Shown here: positions 46,622 to 55,214 of the stretch, piece after piece
How positions within the stretch are numbered: the stretch's first letter is position 1
How the letters are laid out: each line of letters begins with the position of its first letter
NCBI RefSeq assembly: GCF_026343335.1
Contig: NZ_JAPELX010000001.1
Location: forward strand, 1,240,001 to 1,304,000
Reading direction: 5' to 3'
Length of the DNA: 64,000 nucleotides
From: Streptomyces sp. NBC_00078
Lineage (GTDB): Bacteria; Actinomycetota; Actinomycetes; Streptomycetales; Streptomycetaceae
The notes under the pieces: model-generated
Databases searched by the model: none
Told to the model about the DNA's origin: nothing
What the model saw: the letters and a program-made list of their open reading frames with translations, nothing else
Made by a program: the position numbers and the translations under genes

Positions 46622-47189
46622 CGCGACCTCCTCGATCCACAACAAGCCGTCCGCTGCCTGCCCCTACCCCTCCACGGTCATGCCCCGCACACGAAGAAGC
46701 CCCTGCTCATCGAACAGGGACTCCCTTTGCCACAACGCACTAACTTGTCCTTCGGTTCCGGTACTTCAGCTTGGGTGCATCAAAGGCTCACCCGGTCCAC
46801 GTCAGCTCCCTTTCGGGCCAGGCAAATGCCTGTATCCGGCCGGTTATGGGGACGACCGCGAAGGGTGCGGCCTTGGTGTCCCGGTTTCCCGCCGCCTTTC
46901 GGTGTACCGGCATTGGCTTCTTGGACCGTCCTGCGCCCGCAGGGGAGTTGGGCCTCCCTCACGGTCGGCTTACCGGGACAAGTCCCTGAACCCGACGGGG
47001 TTTCACGTTCCGCATGGCCGAGATCCGGCCGGGTTGGGCGCAGGGATGCGTATACCTCACCCCGGCGGCCGGAATCCTCCGCCGCCGGTCGCGATGACGA
47101 CCGTAGAGGCTCTGCCGCAGGAGATCCGATATTTGCTGCGGGCACCACCCGAGGGTCGCTAAGCAAACGAAGGTCCGATAGTCCAGCGG
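46622..47189. other. 568-bp gap without a supported gene
   Basis: The plus strand has a 160-codon frame and overlapping longer ones, but their composition (many Gly, Pro, Arg, Cys and Trp) and lack of a start site argue against a protein. CCGGCCGG-type short palindromes are scattered. The stretch may be structured non-coding DNA from an insertion element; I see no decisive motif. Confidence 0.35.
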
Positions 47190-48092
47190 TCACCCTGGTT
47201 CGGAATCGTTGTCGAGCTGGCTCGTCCTGGCCCGTAGCCATGCCGTCAGCTGGCGGACGCGTCCGTCTCGCTCGGGTGATTGACGGCTGAGGAGGTGGTA
47301 GCTGGTGCCGTCGGGGACGAACCCGAAGGGTGCGACGAGTTGCCCTCGCTCCAGATCGTCGCGGACGACGGCGTACGGGGCGATTGCGACCCCGACGCCG
47401 GCCGCGGCAGCCTGGAGGGTCAGGTAGAAGTGCTCCAGGGTCTGCTGGGAGGCGGGCTCTGTTTTCATGCCGGTGATACGTCGCCAGTCGTCCCACGCCT
47501 GCGGTCGCGTGGCGGTGTGCAGAAGGGCTACCTGCGGTAGGCCGGCGGCGCCGGTCAGGCGGGTCGCGAGATCGGGCCGGCAGACGGGTCCGATCCGCTC
47601 TGCGAACAGGTGGGTCCAGCTCGCCTCTTCAGGGAACGGGAAGTCGTCTCGGCGGATCGCGAGGTCGATGCTGTCCCGCTCGAAGAAGACGGGGCCGCCG
47701 CCTGCGGACAGGTGGACGGCGACGTCAGGCACGTTCACGGCCAGATCGGGGAGCCGGGGAATGAGCCATCGCATCAGGAGAGTGGGCTCACACGAGAGGG
47801 TGAGCGGTCCTGCGGGTGGGCTGTGTGAGATCTGCCGGGCTGCCGCATCGATCTGATCGAGCGCGTCCCGGACGACGGCCGCCAACTGGCGAGCCTGCGG
47901 GGTTGGGCGCAGGGCGCGTGTCTGTCGCTCGAACAGTGATGTTCCGAGGGCCCGCTCCAGGTTCTGGATCTGTCGACTCACCGCGCCGTGCGTGACATGC
48001 AGTTCCTGCGCCGCAGCGGTCATGCTCGCGTGCCGGACGGTCGCTTCGAAGGGCAGCAGCGTATTCAGAGGAGGAAGGGCCGACCATCGCAT
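47190..48092 (-). CDS. LysR-family transcriptional regulator (GcvA-like)
   Basis: The 300-residue regulator has the LysR helix-turn-helix (LLPFEATVRHASMTAAAQELHVTHGAVSRQIQNLERALGTSLFERQ) and a periplasmic-binding-like sensor domain (LTLSCEPTLLMRWLIPRLPDLAVNVPDVAVHL...DLAIRRDDF). The opening PPLNTLLPFEA and the sensor pattern match GcvA-type proteins. It is divergent from the acid-sugar kinase gene with 111 bases between the starts, the classic layout for a LysR activator of the neighbouring operon. Confidence 0.87.
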   Translation of the reverse strand: MRWSALPPLNTLLPFEATVRHASMTAAAQELHVTHGAVSRQIQNLERALGTSLFERQTRALRPTPQARQLAAVVRDALDQIDAAARQISHSPPAGPLTLSCEPTLLMRWLIPRLPDLAVNVPDVAVHLSAGGGPVFFERDSIDLAIRRDDFPFPEEASWTHLFAERIGPVCRPDLATRLTGAAGLPQVALLHTATRPQAWDDWRRITGMKTEPASQQTLEHFYLTLQAAAAGVGVAIAPYAVVRDDLERGQLVAPFGFVPDGTSYHLLSRQSPERDGRVRQLTAWLRARTSQLDNDSEPG

Positions 48093-48104
48093 GCGTGAAC
48101 TTTA

Positions 48105-48121
48105 CTCACAGGTCTCGTGAG
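48105..48121. promoter_or_regulatory. Candidate LysR binding site in the divergent promoter region
   Basis: CTCAC and GTGAG form an inverted repeat with 7 bases between, inside the 111-bp region shared by the LysR gene and the kinase operon. LysR proteins bind interrupted dyads in such places. The arms are short, so this is only a candidate. Confidence 0.4.
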
Positions 48122-48203
48122 AATGAATCGTTTGTCCTGCCCTTTAATCTGAACGACTATTGATCTGGTCACAGAAACAGGGTGACTGACGGAGAGGTGG
48201 GGC

Positions 48204-49397
48204 ATGACATTCCGCAACGACGTGCGGCAGGGTATCGCCATCCTGGCGGATGACCTCACCAGCGCAGGGGACGGTGCCGGGCCGTTCCGCCGGGCAGGTC
48301 ACGAGGCCCGGATCCTGCTCACCGCCCCAGCAGGCGTGCCGCGGCCCGCCGTGGGCGTGAGCGCGGTCGACCTGGGGAGCCGGGTGCTGGACGAGGAGGC
48401 CGCCGCCTTGTGTACGTGGCGGGCGGCCCGCCTGTTCGCCGGCTCCGAGTTGCTCGTCAAAACGGTGGATTCCACCCTGCGCGGTCATGTCGCGGCAGAG
48501 GTCCGGGCCGCATGGGCCGGATCGGGGAGGCGGGCCGTCGTCATCGCACCGGCCTTCCCCTCGGAGGGCAGGGTGACAGTGGAGGGGGTCCAGTACGTGC
48601 GGGGCGTACCGGTCCACGAGAGCGAGTATGCCCGCGACCCGGTCCACCCCGTGCGGTGCTCGGACCTCGCCACGCTGTTCCCGCAGGCCGCATCTGTGCG
48701 GCCGGACCGGGCAGCCGAGCTGCCCGAACTGATCGGGAACGGTGAACTGATCGTCTGCTCCGCCACCGAAGACGGCGACCTCGACCGTCTGGTGGCAGCG
48801 GTGCCGCGGCTTGACGACGTGTTGTGGGTCGGCTCCCCCGGTCTGGCGGCCGCCCTGGCCCGAAGGTGTGCACGCGCTACGGGCAGCGCTGCATCACTGC
48901 CCGCCCCGGCCCGACGTCCACTGATCGTGGTCGGCAGCACCAACGCGGCGACCCGACGGCAGTTGGCCCAGCTGCACACCAGGGTGGACGTCCGGGGTGT
49001 CACCGTCAGCGTCGATCCGGCCCCGGCCGTGGAGACGCTGCGAGGCCTGACGGCCCCCGTCCTCACCCTGCAGACACCCGATGAACGCCACACGCCACAG
49101 ACCGCACGACTACTCGCACGTTCTCAGGCAGCAGTTGTTCAGGCGCTGACCGAAGACCATACGGTCGACGCACTCGTCATCACCGGGGGAGAAACGGCCA
49201 CCACCGTGCTCCGGCCTCTTGGCGCCACCGGCATCGACCTGATCGACGAACCCGAACCCGGCGTCGTCCGCGGATCTCTGATCGGCCGGCTTCCCCTTTC
49301 GGTGCTGATCAAGGCAGGCGGTTTCGGCGACGACGCCATGCTCCTGCGCCTGTGCCACCTCATCCGACATCCCCTCGACCCAGGAGAGCACGTATGA
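48204..49397 (+). CDS. Four-carbon acid sugar kinase (DUF1537 family)
   Basis: The 397-residue protein belongs to the DUF1537 kinases, which phosphorylate D-threonate, D-erythronate or related acids at the 4-position. IAILADDLTSAGDGAGPFRRAG is the substrate-binding start (usually DDxTGA), LLVKTVDSTLRGHVAAEVRA follows, and the C-terminal ATP domain has LVITGGETATTVLRPLG and LIKAGGFGDDAML. AGGTGGGGC precedes the ATG. It overlaps the PdxA-like gene by four bases (ATGA). The pair is known from acid-sugar catabolism, where the phosphorylated acid is then oxidised and decarboxylated by PdxA2. Confidence 0.87.
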   Translation: MTFRNDVRQGIAILADDLTSAGDGAGPFRRAGHEARILLTAPAGVPRPAVGVSAVDLGSRVLDEEAAALCTWRAARLFAGSELLVKTVDSTLRGHVAAEVRAAWAGSGRRAVVIAPAFPSEGRVTVEGVQYVRGVPVHESEYARDPVHPVRCSDLATLFPQAASVRPDRAAELPELIGNGELIVCSATEDGDLDRLVAAVPRLDDVLWVGSPGLAAALARRCARATGSAASLPAPARRPLIVVGSTNAATRRQLAQLHTRVDVRGVTVSVDPAPAVETLRGLTAPVLTLQTPDERHTPQTARLLARSQAAVVQALTEDHTVDALVITGGETATTVLRPLGATGIDLIDEPEPGVVRGSLIGRLPLSVLIKAGGFGDDAMLLRLCHLIRHPLDPGEHV

Positions 49398-50383
49398 CCC
49401 CGATCGCCATCACCATGGGCGACCCCTGCGGAATCGGCCCCGAGATCACCCTCAAAGCATGCGCCGACGCCCGGCGCACCGTGCCCGTCGTTGTCATCGG
49501 CGACATGGGCGTCCTCGCCCGTGCCAACAAGATTGCCGACACCGACCTCGCGCTCCGCCCCATCTCATCGGTCGAGGAAGCGAAGTTCGCACCCGGCACG
49601 GTGGACGTCCTTGCCGAGGACGGTCTTCCCGCTGACCTGCCCTGGGGCGCACTCGACGCCCGGGCCGGAGCGGCGTCCTTCCAGTATGTCCGCCGCGGTA
49701 TCCAGCTCGCCATGGCCCGCGAGATACGGGCGCTGGTGACCGCGCCGATCAACAAGGAAGCCCTGCGCCTGTCCGGCGTCCCCTACCCCGGGCACACCGA
49801 GATCCTCGCCGACCTCTCCGGCACCACGGACTACGCGATGATGATGGCCACCGACGAACTGCGGATCGTCCTGGTCACCGTGCACCAGTCCCTGCGCACC
49901 GCACTCGACGCGATCACCACAGCCCGCGTGCTCGACATCATTCGCCTCACCCACCGCACACTCCAGCGCAGCGGCCTGCCCGCCCCCCGCATCGCCGTCG
50001 CCGGCCTCAACCCCCACGCAGGGGAGAACGGCCTTTTCGGCCGCGAGGACCTGGACATCATCACCCCCGCCATCCAGACCGCGCAGAGCGAAGGCATTCA
50101 GGCCAGCGGACCCTGGCCCGCCGACACCGTCTTCATGCGAGCCCGTGCCGGAGCCTTCGACGTCGTGGTCGCCCAGTACCACGACCAGGGCCTCATCCCC
50201 GTCAAGTACCTCGGGATCGAGCACGGCGTGAACATCACCATCGGCCTGCCCTTCATCCGCACCAGCGTCGACCACGGCACCGCCTTCGACATCGCCGGTC
50301 TCGGCACGGCCGACCACACCAGCCTGCTCGCCGCCCTGACCCACGCCGACCGCCTGTCCTCAGGGGCACCGGACCGCCCCTGA
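49394..50383 (+). CDS. PdxA2-like 4-phospho-acid dehydrogenase
   Basis: The 329-residue NAD-dependent enzyme is in the PdxA family. ITMGDPCGIGPEI, VTAPINKEAL, YPGHTEILADL (metal His), VAGLNPHAGENGLFGREDLDIITPAI and FDVVVAQYHDQGLIPVKYLGIEHGVNITIGLPFIRTSVDHGTAFDIAG are the usual blocks, with the metal-binding histidines present. True PdxA makes vitamin B6; the PdxA2 branch next to DUF1537 kinases oxidises 4-phospho-threonate or erythronate, giving dihydroxyacetone phosphate and CO2. The operon position favours the second role. Confidence 0.88.
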   Translation: MTPIAITMGDPCGIGPEITLKACADARRTVPVVVIGDMGVLARANKIADTDLALRPISSVEEAKFAPGTVDVLAEDGLPADLPWGALDARAGAASFQYVRRGIQLAMAREIRALVTAPINKEALRLSGVPYPGHTEILADLSGTTDYAMMMATDELRIVLVTVHQSLRTALDAITTARVLDIIRLTHRTLQRSGLPAPRIAVAGLNPHAGENGLFGREDLDIITPAIQTAQSEGIQASGPWPADTVFMRARAGAFDVVVAQYHDQGLIPVKYLGIEHGVNITIGLPFIRTSVDHGTAFDIAGLGTADHTSLLAALTHADRLSSGAPDRP

Positions 50384-50430
50384 CCCACCGACTCACATCA
50401 GCCCCCGGCACAAGAGAACCGAAGGACATC

Positions 50431-51090
50431 ATGGACTTCATCTTCATGCTCACCCGCGACGACCGCACCGTCACCGACTGCCTCGAGGTCCTCGACACCA
50501 TCGAGGACCTCGGCATCACCCACATCGGATTCAAAGACATCGGTGTGGACCCCGGCACCCTCGCCAAGCTCCACACTCGCATCAAGAACATGGGCGCCAC
50601 CACCTACCTCGAAGTGGTCAGCACCCACCGGGAGCAGGCTCTTGCCTCGGTACGGACGGCCACCGAACTCGGTGTCGACTGGCTGATGGGCGGCACCTGG
50701 GTCGAGGAGACCCTCAGCGTCCTGCACGGCACGTCCATCGGCTACCTGCCCTTCCCCGGAGAACCCCTGGGGCACCCCACTCGCCTCGCCGGCAACCCGG
50801 ACCGCATCGCCGACGACTGCCGACGAGCGGAGGCCGCCGGCTGCGCCGGCGTCGACCTCCTCGCCTACCGCGCCACCGATGCCGACCCTCTCGACCTGGT
50901 CCGCGCCGCCCGCGCCGCCACCACCGGCCGCCTGGTCATCGCCGGCTCCATCACCAGCACCGACCAGATACAGGCGCTCGCATCAGCCGGAGCCGACGCC
51001 TTCACCATCGGATCCGCCGCTTTCGACGGCTCCTTGCAACCCCACGCAGGCACCCTCCGATCCCAACTGGCCCCCGTATTGGGTCTGTAG
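50431..51090 (+). CDS. TIM-barrel protein of unknown reaction, acid-sugar operon
   Basis: The 219-residue protein looks like a small (beta/alpha)8 barrel: strands can be seen at MDFIFMLTRDD, HIGFKDIG, TYLEVVST, VDWLMGGT, GVDLLAYRA, RLVIAGSIT and AFTIGSAAF. The late IAGSIT...AFTIGSAA pair is the phosphate-binding end seen in HisA/TrpC/RPE-like barrels. Its substrate therefore probably carries a phosphate. It follows the PdxA2-like gene by 47 bases, with GAAGGA before the ATG. The known kinase-PdxA2 route needs no third enzyme to reach dihydroxyacetone phosphate, so this gene suggests an extra or different step. Confidence 0.7.
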   Translation: MDFIFMLTRDDRTVTDCLEVLDTIEDLGITHIGFKDIGVDPGTLAKLHTRIKNMGATTYLEVVSTHREQALASVRTATELGVDWLMGGTWVEETLSVLHGTSIGYLPFPGEPLGHPTRLAGNPDRIADDCRRAEAAGCAGVDLLAYRATDADPLDLVRAARAATTGRLVIAGSITSTDQIQALASAGADAFTIGSAAFDGSLQPHAGTLRSQLAPVLGL

Positions 51091-51487
51091 CAAGAGCCGT
51101 CCCCGCGAACCCAGCAGAAGGACGGCGCGAAGCGCCCCGTAAGTGCGGGAGCGGTCACCGCTTCGCCGTCCGGGACGAAGCGGCATCCGCCGGTGCACAA
51201 GGACCGAGCAAGGTCACGTACCGGGTGGGATCGAGTCACACGGCCAGCTGCTGGATCTCTTGACTCCCCCCTGAGTCACTGCCATCCTCTGTGCCAAATA
51301 TCAGCACGGTATTCCATAATGTGGCACGACGCCGGTAAGGATCCGAGAGGTTGTGGCGGATCCCCGACCTCGGGACGAATACGAGCGTCAGACCGTAAAG
51401 GGTGCACCTCATCCCAGTGGCCACCAAACCTCCTCACGCTCGGAGCCCAGCATGCGGCCCGGCGATACGATACGAAAGGAAAGTTCT
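51091..51487. other. 397-bp gap, possible promoter region of the oxidase pair
   Basis: No gene was recognised. TTGACT occurs at about 51,260 and a more AT-rich patch (CCAAATATCAGCACGG, ATTCCATAATGTGG) around 51,294-51,325 could hold the promoter for the oxidase genes; GTGCCA (51291-51296) and TGGCAC (51322-51327) form a wide inverted repeat around it. The evidence is weak. Confidence 0.35.
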
Positions 51488-52630
51488 GTGTCAGCTGCCA
51501 GGAAGCGCGTCGCGGTGGTCGGCGTCGGAACGATGGGCAGCCAGGCCGCCTGGCGGCTGGCGGCCCGCGGCGCCGAGGTCGTCGGCTACGACCGCTATGC
51601 ACCCGGCCACGACCGCGGCGCCGCCGGCGGCGAGACCCGCGTCTTTCGCAGCGCCCACTTCGAGGACACCCGGTACGTACCGCTGCTCCAGCACGCCGAC
51701 GCCCTCTGGGGGCAGCTGCAGCAGGAGACCGGCCGTGAGTTGCGCCGACTGACCGGATGTCTGCTCATGGGGTCCACCGAGGAACAGCAGATGGCCACGG
51801 TCCTGGAGTCCATCGCGGAGCATGGCCTCGACCACGAGGTGCTCGACGCCGAGACCCTGGCGAAACGATTTCCGCAGTACCGGCTCGAAGACCGTGACGC
51901 CGTCGTGCTCGACCGCCGCGCCGGCTTCATCCGCCCTGAACTGACCATCCAGACCGCCGCCCGCCGCGCCGAGCAGCTGGGCGCCGTCATCCACCGCTAC
52001 ACCACCGTCCGTGAGATCGTCCCCCTCGCGAACGGCGTGGAGATCCGTACCGGCGCCGGCAGCGAACGCTTCGACAGCGCCGTCGTTACCCCCGGCCCCT
52101 GGGTCAGTGACCTCCTGCCCGACCTGCCCTGGGAGGTGGACATCCGCCGCCTGATCAGCGCCTGGTATGTGCCCACCACCGACGCCTGGTTCGGCGAGGA
52201 GCGCCCCGCCTTCATCCGCACCTCACCCACCCACTGCTACGGCCTGCCCTCTCCGGACGGCATTTCCGTCAAGCTCGGCCTCTCCCAGGCCCTGCACAAG
52301 CCCGCGGGCGACCCGAACCAGCTGGACCGGACGGTGCAGCCCGAGGAGCTGGAGATCTACAGCGATCTGATCGGCCGCCACCTGCCCGACCTGCACCCCG
52401 ACCCGACCCGCCTCTCCGTCTACATGGAGGGCTACACCAAGAGCAGCCGCCCGCTGGTCGGTCCGCTGCCCGGGGCCGGCAACGAGAACGTGATCCTGCT
52501 CGCCGGCTTCTCCGGCCATGGCTTCAAGCTCTCCCCGGCCTATGGAGACATCGCCGCAGACCTGGCGCTGAACGGCAGCTCGCCTCAGCCCATCGCCTTC
52601 ATCTCGACCGCCGACCGCACCGCGGCCTGA
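51488..52630 (+). CDS. FAD-dependent MTOX/sarcosine-oxidase-like protein, tandem copy A
   Basis: The 380-residue flavoprotein starts at GTG 51488 (VSAARKRVAVVGVGTMGSQAAWRLAARGAEV) with AAAGGAAAG ahead. DRGAAGGETRVFRSAHF is the family fingerprint, GFIRPELTIQTAARRA the second cofactor segment, and LLAGFSGHGFKLSPAYGDIAADL the C-terminal motif. The position of the covalent-FAD Cys in characterised sarcosine oxidases is not Cys here (YMEGYTKSSRPLVG). It is closely similar along its whole length to the next gene, 44 bases downstream. Such enzymes oxidise N-methyl or other secondary amino acids. Confidence 0.84.
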   Translation: MSAARKRVAVVGVGTMGSQAAWRLAARGAEVVGYDRYAPGHDRGAAGGETRVFRSAHFEDTRYVPLLQHADALWGQLQQETGRELRRLTGCLLMGSTEEQQMATVLESIAEHGLDHEVLDAETLAKRFPQYRLEDRDAVVLDRRAGFIRPELTIQTAARRAEQLGAVIHRYTTVREIVPLANGVEIRTGAGSERFDSAVVTPGPWVSDLLPDLPWEVDIRRLISAWYVPTTDAWFGEERPAFIRTSPTHCYGLPSPDGISVKLGLSQALHKPAGDPNQLDRTVQPEELEIYSDLIGRHLPDLHPDPTRLSVYMEGYTKSSRPLVGPLPGAGNENVILLAGFSGHGFKLSPAYGDIAADLALNGSSPQPIAFISTADRTAA

Positions 52631-52674
52631 GTCGTCCCCCTCCACCATCCGCCACATCCGACAAGGAGAACCAC

Positions 52675-53811
52675 ATGGCCAGCAGGAGACGTGTCGCCGT
52701 CGTCGGTACTGGCGCGATGGGCAGCCAGGCTGCCTGGCGGCTGGCGGCACGGGGCGCCGAAGTCGTCGCCTACGACCGCTTCGCCCCCGGCCACGACCGC
52801 AGCGCCGCAGGCGGTGAGACCCGGGTCTTCCGCAGCGTGCAGACCCACGACGGCCGCTATGTGCCACTCGTCCGACACGCCGACGCCCTCTGGAAGCAGT
52901 TGCAGGCGGAGACCGGACGGGAGCTTCGCCGCCTCACCGGAGCCCTGGTCATGGGGCCGGCCGACGACCCCGAGATGCGTACCGTCATGGACGGCATCGT
53001 CGAGCACGGCCTCGACCACGAGATGATCGCCACCGAGGCGATGGCCAAGCGTTTCCCGCAGTTCCGCGTCGACGACGGCGACCTGGTGGTCCTCGACTCC
53101 CACGCGGGCTTCATCCGCCCCGAGCTGACGGTCCAGACCGCGGCCCGGCGCGCCGAGGAGCTTGGCGCCCGGATCCGCCGCTACACCCCAGTGCGGGAAG
53201 TCACTCCCCTCGCCGGGGGAGGCGTGGAGATCCGCACCGACACCGACACCGAGCGCTTTGACGCCGCGGTCGTCACCCCCGGCCCCTGGGTGGGCGACCT
53301 GCTGCCCGACCTGCCGTGGGACGTGCGCATCTACCGCGCGATCAGCGCCTGGTTCCTGCCCCACGAGGACCACCCCACAGACGCGGAACGTCCCGCCTTC
53401 ATCCGCTGCGGCGACCTCCCCTTCTACGGCATCCCGTCCCCGGACGGCCTGGCCGTCAAGCTCGGCCTGCCCCAGGCCCACCACAGGCCGGTGCACGACC
53501 CGAACCGGCTGGACCGGACCGTCGCACCGGAGGAACTGGAGACCTTCACCACGGCGGTGCGGCGCCACCTGCCCGGCCTGAACCCCGACCCGGTGCGCCT
53601 GTCCGTCTTCATGGAGGGCTATACCGACAGCACCCGGCCGCTGGTCGGCCCCCTGCCAGGCTGCGACGACATCGTCCTGCTGGCCGGCTTCTCCGGCCAG
53701 GGCTTCAAGATCTCGCCCGCCATGGGCGACATCGCCGCGGACCTCGCCCTTCAGGGCCGCACCTCCCAGCCGATCGACTTCATCACCACCAACGGCCGCA
53801 CCGCGGCCTGA
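52675..53811 (+). CDS. FAD-dependent MTOX/sarcosine-oxidase-like protein, tandem copy B
   Basis: The 378-residue protein repeats the plan of the preceding gene: RRVAVVGTGAMGSQAAWRLAARGAEVVAYDRFAPGHDRSAAGGETRVFRS, GFIRPELTVQTAARRAEELGA and LLAGFSGQGFKISPAMGDIAADL. It also lacks the flavin-linking Cys (FMEGYTDSTRPLVG). AAGGAGAACCAC precedes the ATG. The two copies share most residues but differ in the substrate-side loops (WYVPTTDAWFGEERPAF versus WFLPHEDHPTDAERPAF), so they may have taken on different substrates after duplication. Confidence 0.84.
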   Translation: MASRRRVAVVGTGAMGSQAAWRLAARGAEVVAYDRFAPGHDRSAAGGETRVFRSVQTHDGRYVPLVRHADALWKQLQAETGRELRRLTGALVMGPADDPEMRTVMDGIVEHGLDHEMIATEAMAKRFPQFRVDDGDLVVLDSHAGFIRPELTVQTAARRAEELGARIRRYTPVREVTPLAGGGVEIRTDTDTERFDAAVVTPGPWVGDLLPDLPWDVRIYRAISAWFLPHEDHPTDAERPAFIRCGDLPFYGIPSPDGLAVKLGLPQAHHRPVHDPNRLDRTVAPEELETFTTAVRRHLPGLNPDPVRLSVFMEGYTDSTRPLVGPLPGCDDIVLLAGFSGQGFKISPAMGDIAADLALQGRTSQPIDFITTNGRTAA

Positions 53812-53874
53812 GCCCGAACGAGGAAAGCCATGACCCTGACCATCGGCCCGCAGCGCTGGTCCCCATGCCCCACT

Positions 53875-54283
53875 TCCAGGAGGCAGGAACTCGACCTCAT
53901 GGTCATGTGGGTGACTCACCATCAGGTAGACGCGCACTGGTCATGTCCGACCGCATCGCGGTCATGCACAACAGGCTGATCGAGCGATTCAACACTCCCC
54001 GGGAGCTGTTCGAGCGGCCGAAGATTCCCTTCGCGCGGACTTCCTCGGCGCGGCCAACTTCCTGCCGGCCGCATCGAGCAGCACACCGGCATCCGCCTCG
54101 ACAACAGTGGCGGCCTGCTGAAGGCGCGCCGCCACGACCTCGCTTGCCGCGCCCGCGTCAAGTTCGCCGTCCAGCCGGGCCGGCTGCGGGCCTGCGCCAC
54201 CGGCGGCGGCTTCAGTACCGGCACAGTCGAGACCGTCACCGACGTCGGTGCCCCCGGTCCGCGCGGCGTAAGCAGCTTCGGGT
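53875..54283 (+). pseudogene. Polyamine-type ABC transporter ATPase, C-terminal remnant
   Basis: Pieces in three frames read VTHHQVDA (family VTHDQEEA, the H-loop), then LVMSDRIAVMHNRLIERFNTPRELFERPK, then RIEQHTGIRLDNSGGLLKARRHDLACRARVKFAVQPGRLRA. These are the end of the ATPase domain and the TOBE domain of PotA-like importers. At least two frameshifts are needed, and the Walker A part is gone. It follows the oxidase pair in the same direction and may have been part of its operon. Confidence 0.75.
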
Positions 54284-54496
54284 GATCTCGTCGAAGTGAG
54301 CCAGATGCCGAAAGCCGGAAAGACAACCTTCCCAAAGCGTCGGCCCAGGCCAAACCGGAACGCGCCGGAGACTCTTCCCTTGCGGAATAGCAGGGGGTCT
54401 GGGTGGTTGTCGTGGCCGTGCTGCCTCATGGTCTGCGGGCCCCCGCTTGCGGTGAGGGTTGCAACCTCGGCTGATTCGCGAAGGGGACGGTTTGCT

Positions 54497-54957
54497 GTGG
54501 ACGCCATCGACGAGAAGATCATCGCCGAGCTGACTCGCAACGGTCGCATCTCGCACTCGGAGCTGGCCGGCAAGGTGCTGCTGTCCCGTAATGCGGTGCG
54601 CCAGCGCATCGAACGGCTGGAGCGCCAGGGCCACATCGCCGGGTACACCATCGTCCGCGCGGGCGACGGCACCGGCGATGTCGTCTCGGCGCTGGTCCTC
54701 GTCCACCGCCAGGACCGCATGCGCGGCGGCGACGTCCTGGCCGCGCTCAAACGCATCCCCGAGGTCGTCATCTGCGAGATCCTCAGCGGCGACTCGACAT
54801 CATGGTGCGCCTGGAGGCGGCCTCGCTGGAACGCGTGCGAGTCATCTGGGAGGACATCGCCCAGATGACCGGCGTACGGGACACGGTCACCGCGCTCACC
54901 CTGTCCAGCGTCGTCAACCGCCCGCGAGGAGGTCAGGGGCCGGCGGCAGCGGGGTGA
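54497..54957 (+). pseudogene. Lrp/AsnC-family regulator, copy 2, frameshifted
   Basis: GTG at 54497 begins VDAIDEKIIAELTRNGRISHSELAGKVLLSRNAV, identical to copy 1 at 45664 except for a few residues (GDGTGDV for GDDMGDV). At 54,793 copy 1 has GGCGACTTCGACATC and copy 2 has GGCGACTCGACATC, a loss of one T. From there the RAM domain is read in the wrong frame (STSWCAWRR). The duplicated block is 435 bases in copy 1 and 434 here, so this deletion is the only length change. Ligand binding should be lost. Confidence 0.9.
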
Positions 54958-55214
54958 GCTGAGCGGTGGCGTCTTCCCCGTTCGAACAATCCGTCCTGAG
55001 CCGCTGGGTCCGCCACGTTCGTCCCGCCGCGAGGGCCTCCTTCGCAATCCAGGCGGCGGTTCCCCTGGCCACCCGCATCGGGCACTCCTCACCGTCACAG
55101 GGTTGCCGCACCCGTCCGCGAGGAGTAAGTTTCAGGCTGGAACTGAAACGAAAAGATGGCTGCCGCTGAAGCAGCCGCGACGAGATGCAAGCCACGAAGG
55201 AAGGGGACCTGCTG
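54932..55214. other. Intergenic segment with palindrome before the phospho-lyase gene
   Basis: No gene is supported in this 283-bp stretch. GTTTCAG (55129-55135) and CTGAAAC (55143-55149) form a perfect 7-bp inverted repeat with a 7-bp spacer, 65 bases before the aminotransferase-fold gene. It may be an operator for that transcript. Confidence 0.5.

Noticed and set aside
46680..47162. 160-codon plus frame in the gap before the LysR gene.
   Set aside because: High Cys, Trp, Gly and Pro content without a domain pattern and without a start signal. Not supported as a protein.
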